6,125 bases of DNA, from positions 1 through 6,125 of the forward strand of contig JANPGR010000049.1 of the NCBI GenBank assembly GCA_031424015.1, read 5' to 3'. Every line of letters starts with the position of its first letter. The first letter of the stretch is position 1. Origin of the DNA: JANPGR01 sp031424015 (GTDB taxonomy: Bacteria; Patescibacteriota; Minisyncoccia; Phycocordibacterales; UBA1006). Position numbers and translations under genes: made by a program. The notes under the pieces are model-generated. The model made no database searches and was not told the DNA's origin. It saw only the letters and a list, made by a program, of their open reading frames with translations. Shown here piece after piece: positions 3,781 through 6,125 of the stretch.

Positions 3781-4911
3781 CTAAACCTTTAAAGTTTTTA
3801 GATATTCTACTGCTTGGATTTTTTCTACACCTTGTGTGATTTTTTGATTTCTCGTTGAATTTTTTACTACGACCCAGCCAGTAAATCCATTTTTATGAGC
3901 AAAATATTCTATTCCCTGTAGATCATCTACCTTTGATAGCTTTATCTCTATCATAGAATCTACTGCGTTATCATGTACCAGTACAAAATCTACTTCCTTA
4001 CCTTCTTTGTTTCGTAGGGTTGCTAATCGACTCACAACCCCTGTTTCATCAGTTATAGCATGACTATGTTTTAACAGAGACACTGCAATAAAATTCTCAA
4101 ATTGTATTTCGATATCACCAACGACCAATCCTGTATCATAAAAATAGACTTTGGGCTCCTTTAGGATAGACCTCCCAATCTTTGTAGTAAAGGGTTTAAC
4201 AAGAAAAACAATATACAGCGATTCCAAGATTGAGATATAATTTTTTACTGTTTTGGGCGATATACCAGCATCTATTGCAATAGAACTATAGGAAATAGGA
4301 GAACCAACTTTAGTACGCAGCAGCTCGAATACAGTTTTCATAGCCTTGAAATTATCTATATCTTTAAATTCTAAAATATCCTCTCGAAGTAATGTTTCTG
4401 TATATTGATTTCTCCATATCTGAATGTCTTCATTACTCTGTGCCAGAAAGGGCTCTGGAAAACCTCCTCTCTGAAGAAGCACGTCAATGGATTCTTTTGT
4501 TATTAGCTTATTGTACTCCAATTCACGAATAGTAATAGGTAACAAGCGATGTACTCTATACCTCCCTGCCAACGAATCCCCAGCATTCTTATACGCATCT
4601 AATCGTGCACTACCAGTAACTAATATATGTATATATTCTGGCTTTGTATCATACACCCCTTTTATATAATTTTTCCATCCTCGCATTTTATGAATTTCAT
4701 CGAAAATTATGAGATCTGTTTTCTCTGACCAAGCGTACTCTGTCATAATTTTTCTATCCTGTATTGAATCATACGACAAATAAATTGGGTTATTATATTG
4801 TTTTGCTATGTCTTTTGATAACCACGTTTTACCCGCCTGTCTCGGACCTACGAGAAAAACCATTTTCTTTTTCAGATCCTTTAAAATTCGCTCTTTTTGT
4901 ATTCTTTGCAT
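3781..4911 (-). CDS. AAA_14/DUF4143 family ATPase
   Basis: 376 residues, a normal length for this family. The N-terminal AAA_14 domain has Walker A GPRQAGKT (22-29), Walker B LIIFDE (67-72) and the sensor-like strand ILVTGSAR (96-103), then LAGRY (114-118) and the RLLPITIRE motif (122-130). A winged-helix-like segment (about 203-232) links to the C-terminal DUF4143 domain. There, GKEVDFVL (304-311) and IEIK (321-324) resemble the acidic-acidic-Lys core of PD-(D/E)XK nucleases. The family is common in accessory DNA of bacteria and archaea, and its role is not settled. The gene is visibly more AT-rich than folD, which suggests acquisition by transfer. Its ATG at 4911 has no Shine-Dalgarno site, and a palindrome covers the predicted promoter. 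All ATPase motifs look intact. Confidence 0.92.
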   Translation of the reverse strand: MQRIQKERILKDLKKKMVFLVGPRQAGKTWLSKDIAKQYNNPIYLSYDSIQDRKIMTEYAWSEKTDLIIFDEIHKMRGWKNYIKGVYDTKPEYIHILVTGSARLDAYKNAGDSLAGRYRVHRLLPITIRELEYNKLITKESIDVLLQRGGFPEPFLAQSNEDIQIWRNQYTETLLREDILEFKDIDNFKAMKTVFELLRTKVGSPISYSSIAIDAGISPKTVKNYISILESLYIVFLVKPFTTKIGRSILKEPKVYFYDTGLVVGDIEIQFENFIAVSLLKHSHAITDETGVVSRLATLRNKEGKEVDFVLVHDNAVDSMIEIKLSKVDDLQGIEYFAHKNGFTGWVVVKNSTRNQKITQGVEKIQAVEYLKTLKV

Positions 4912-4919
4912 ATATGTCT

Positions 4920-4947
4920 ATAATATCCTATATTCCCGAATAGTCAA
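4920..4947 (-). promoter_or_regulatory. Promoter of the ATPase gene, predicted leaderless
   Basis: TTGACT (4947-4942) and TATTAT (4925-4920) are separated by 16 nt on the minus strand; they match the consensus at five of six positions each. The -10 ends 8 nt before the ATG at 4911, so transcription should start at or within a base or two of the start codon. The -35 lies at the centre of the inverted repeat at 4929-4964. Confidence 0.6.
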
Positions 4948-4964
4948 GACTATTCGGGAATATA
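4929..4964. repeat. Perfect 17-bp inverted repeat over the ATPase promoter
   Basis: TATATTCCCGAATAGTC (4929-4945) and its exact reverse complement (4948-4964) are separated only by AA. A further half-site-like TTCCCGAAT occurs at 4980-4988. With only two spacer bases it is better explained as a protein-binding site than as an RNA terminator, and no T tract follows. Its position over the -35 suggests repression. It could alternatively be a mobile-element end. Confidence 0.85.
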
Positions 4965-5008
4965 CTCCCTTTTGGTCGTTTCCCGAATCTCACTTATATC
5001 TTTTATCT

Positions 5009-5125
5009 CTATTTAACACTATAAGTCTCCAAGTCCACATTACTACAATCTATCACCTGTTTTTGTTCTAAATCATATAACCCAACATTTTGATATTTAT
5101 TTGATTTCCAATCCAAGTCAGACAC
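5009..5125 (-). pseudogene. Remnant reading frame joined to the right end of the IS200-like element
   Basis: From a GTG at 5125 the frame encodes 38 residues to a TAG at 5009-5011, with a protein-like string that includes DLDWKSNKYQN, GLYDLEQKQV and DCSNVDLETYSVK. The same frame stays open upstream through the hairpin and inverted repeat, and into the last codons of tnpA, back to a stop at 5239-5237, but contains no ATG. It is best read as the C-terminal end of a minus-strand gene cut by the insertion. No matching N-terminal part is open on the minus strand beyond the other end of the element. A very small intact gene starting at the GTG is possible. I recognise no family. Confidence 0.35.
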
Positions 5126-5143
5126 CCCCGCCAAAGGCGGTGG
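5125..5143. repeat. Stem-loop at the tnpA 3' side (right-end hairpin)
   Basis: CCGCC (5128-5132) and GGCGG (5136-5140) pair around the loop AAA; beyond one C-T mismatch two more C-G pairs follow. Such subterminal hairpins are what Y1 transposases bind. This one is far more GC-rich than the flanking DNA on its left. Confidence 0.7.
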
Positions 5144-5152
5144 CTTGATGAA
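5140..5152 (+). repeat. 13-nt inverted repeat, copy 1
   Basis: GTGGCTTGATGAA is the exact reverse complement of the copy at 5640-5652. With a two-base gap the match continues into CTTTG on the minus strand. It adjoins the right-end hairpin. Confidence 0.8.
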
Positions 5153-5196
5153 TATGGTCTCGTCAAACGGGATCGGCCTTCTGCGATAGTTAGTTA

Positions 5197-5619
5197 TTAG
5201 AAAGAACCAATGTTGTTTTCTTGGTCTTCTTGGTTTTTAATGTAGGTACGGATTTGTTCTGTTTCAAATCCGACAGTAGATACAGCATAGCCTCTTGCCC
5301 AAAAGTGTTCCCCAGCGAAGTTCTTTTCTTTTCCTCCAAACTTGCGGGCAATTGCTATTGCGCTTTTACCTTTTATGAACCCTATTATTGAAGCAACAGC
5401 ATATTTAGGCGGTATAGCGATGAGCATGTGTATATGATCAATCATTACATGACCTTCGAGAATTCCACACTCTTTCTGTCGTGCGAGTTCGTGAAATAGT
5501 GGGTCTATTGCTTTTCTTATGTTGTCATACATTACCTTTCTCCTTCGTTTGGGTACAAAGATAACATGATATTTACAATCCCATTTTGAATGAGATAGAC
5601 TTTGGTATAAATCAGACAT
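5197..5619 (-). CDS. tnpA: IS200-type Y1 transposase TnpA
   Basis: TnpA cuts and rejoins single-stranded element ends through a covalent 5'-phosphotyrosine link. The 140 residues match the IS200 group along their length. SLSHSKWDCKYHVIFVPK (7-24) is the N-terminal strand, and GHVMIDHIHMLI (56-67) carries the HUH metal-binding pair His62 and His64. The segment IIGFIKGKSA (78-87), FWARGY (106-111) and STVG (114-117) are also typical. The catalytic Tyr126 and helper Gln130 lie in RTYIKNQ (124-130); this spacing equals that of the well-studied IS608 enzyme. All catalytic residues are present and the frame is intact, so the enzyme may be active. The C-terminus is slightly shorter than classic IS200 TnpA. 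The ATG at 5619 has no Shine-Dalgarno site, as is common for poorly translated IS200 genes. Confidence 0.94.
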   Translation of the reverse strand: MSDLYQSLSHSKWDCKYHVIFVPKRRRKVMYDNIRKAIDPLFHELARQKECGILEGHVMIDHIHMLIAIPPKYAVASIIGFIKGKSAIAIARKFGGKEKNFAGEHFWARGYAVSTVGFETEQIRTYIKNQEDQENNIGSF

Positions 5620-5622
5620 AGT

Positions 5623-5991
5623 GTGAATGATGCAGAAGTTTCATCAAGCCACTCTTTGTATCATACCCTACTTGGTACTCTAGTCATCGGCCAAGCCTAT
5701 TTGAGTCCACTGGTAGAACCAGTGGGTTACCTATTGGGAGAGGGGTGCGGACTCATACTGACCTTCCCCTCTATTTGGTCTGCAGCACCTGTATTGGCGC
5801 ACTATGCGAACGTACTGATCCACCACACCAGCACCGATCATCCTATTATCTGGATCAACCCTCATCAATGGTTTTACGCCGCACGAGAATGGTCAGAGCA
5901 AGAACTCGTCGATAGTATCCACACTCGCGGGCAAACGTTGCTACAGTGTATCGTGCATCGATCGCGACTGGCAACAGAATTACTCAAATGA
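5623..5991 (+). CDS. Hypothetical protein, probably 5'-truncated by the IS200-like element
   Basis: The frame is open for 122 codons but contains no ATG. Its first possible start is a GTG at 5623, only 3 bp from the divergent tnpA ATG, and the first residues would be encoded by the element's own repeat. TTG at 5656 is another option. The visible protein has a Gly/Leu/Pro-rich hydrophobic stretch (about residues 35-66) and a more polar C-terminus with WINPHQWFYAAREWSEQE and a basic end HRSRLATELLK. I recognise no family. The long open frame and the terminator 4 nt after the stop support a once-real gene whose N-terminus was lost. An 8-bp perfect hairpin lies inside it. Confidence 0.4.
   Translation: MNDAEVSSSHSLYHTLLGTLVIGQAYLSPLVEPVGYLLGEGCGLILTFPSIWSAAPVLAHYANVLIHHTSTDHPIIWINPHQWFYAAREWSEQELVDSIHTRGQTLLQCIVHRSRLATELLK
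5640..5652 (-). repeat. 13-nt inverted repeat, copy 2
   Basis: TTCATCAAGCCAC on the plus strand is the exact inverse of the copy at 5140-5152 and lies 20 bp beyond the tnpA start. It marks the left side of the element, although the true end may lie further out. Confidence 0.8.
5707..5725. repeat. Perfect 8-bp hairpin inside the truncated ORF
   Basis: CCACTGGT (5707-5714) and ACCAGTGG (5718-5725) pair perfectly around AGA. It lies 55 nt beyond the nearer inverted repeat, so it might be the left-end hairpin of the element, which would place the boundary beyond 5725. It could also be a coincidence within coding sequence. Confidence 0.5.
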
Positions 5992-6030
5992 AAAACCCCG
6001 CAGCCAAGCTGTCGGGGTATCAGGGTTTTT
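5991..6030. terminator. Bidirectional intrinsic terminator
   Basis: CCCCG-CAGC (5996-6004) pairs with GCTG-CGGGG (6008-6017, one bulged T) around CAA. On the minus strand TTTTT follows directly, ideal for the gene entering from the right. On the plus strand GGGTTTTT (6023-6030) follows and can also pair with AAAAACCC (5991-5998), so it can stop the plus ORF as well. Confidence 0.88.
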
Positions 6031-6043
6031 CATTATGTAGGGC

Positions 6044-6124
6044 TTAGTCAAAGAGTGTTGGTCTATCAGCATGGAGTTTGATGTATTCTTTCTCTTTTCC
6101 TTGATCTTTTACATACTTTGCTAT
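6044..6124 (-). CDS. C-terminal fragment of an unidentified minus-strand gene
   Basis: One minus-strand frame is open from the right edge to a TAA at 6046-6044, giving 26 residues that begin IAKYVKDQGK and end LHADRPTLFD. The composition is protein-like, another minus frame stops early, and a textbook terminator in the right direction follows 27 nt later. This supports a real gene end. The fragment is too short to identify a family. Confidence 0.55.
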   Translation of the reverse strand: MAKYVKDQGKEKEYIKLHADRPTLFD

Positions 6125-6125
6125 T

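Larger units (their letters stand above)
5125..5652 (-). mobile_element. IS200-like insertion sequence (single tnpA)
   Basis: The element contains one Y1 transposase gene and no tnpB. Its 3' side, to the left, carries a stem-loop (5125-5143) and one copy of a 13-nt repeat (5140-5152); its 5' side carries the inverted copy (5640-5652). IS200 elements move as single strands, recognise subterminal hairpins, and leave no target duplication, so exact ends cannot be read from this sequence. The coordinates cover only the structures seen. Reading frames that look truncated on both sides support insertion into former genes. Confidence 0.7.

Noticed and set aside
4808..5071. 87-codon plus-strand ORF across the ATPase start
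   Set aside because: It is AT-rich and antisense to the ATPase N-terminus, and it runs through the palindrome; no protein-like features.
1..6125. CRISPR array, integrase attachment site or replication origin
   Set aside because: No regularly spaced direct repeats, no duplicated tRNA end and no iteron or DnaA-box cluster were seen.

Overview
The window looks like a piece of a small, gene-dense bacterial genome, most plausibly a Patescibacteria/CPR-type lineage recovered from an environmental assembly. This is an inference from gene content: a single-pass surface protein with a Gmad2-like domain and Ser/Thr-rich linkers, a compact FolD, a DUF2177 membrane protein, an AAA_14/DUF4143 ATPase, an IS200-type transposase, a tRNA without encoded CCA, and start codons mostly lacking Shine-Dalgarno sites. 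No rRNA or marker gene is present to confirm it.

Layout. Positions 1-104 hold the probable C-terminus of a plus-strand gene, followed by a possible small coupled ORF. A minus-strand block (251-1750) holds a large cell-surface protein and, behind its own promoter, a 91-residue three-helix membrane protein ending at an intrinsic terminator. At 1751-1975 there is no secure gene but a long 43-nt dyad. A clean tRNA-Pro(GGG) lies only 10 nt before folD (1976-2872), so the two probably share a transcript. DUF2177 converges on folD. Two tRNA-like genes, each with a strong terminator, fill 3371-3602; both deviate from canonical tRNA structure. A 35-residue single-helix ORF follows on the minus strand, then an AT-rich ATPase gene (3781-4911) whose predicted promoter is overlaid by a perfect 17-bp inverted repeat. 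An IS200-like element (about 5125-5652) carries tnpA between 13-nt inverted repeats and is flanked by what look like gene remnants. The right end has a bidirectional terminator between a plus ORF without any ATG and the C-terminus of a minus-strand gene that runs off the window.

Most genes do not form one pathway. folD supplies one-carbon folates, the surface protein and small membrane proteins belong to the envelope, and the ATPase plus IS200 segment is accessory DNA. The most unusual signals are the two tRNA-like genes with intervening terminators, the palindromic operator over the ATPase promoter, and the repeated placement of -10-like boxes 8-9 nt before start codons, which suggests leaderless transcripts.
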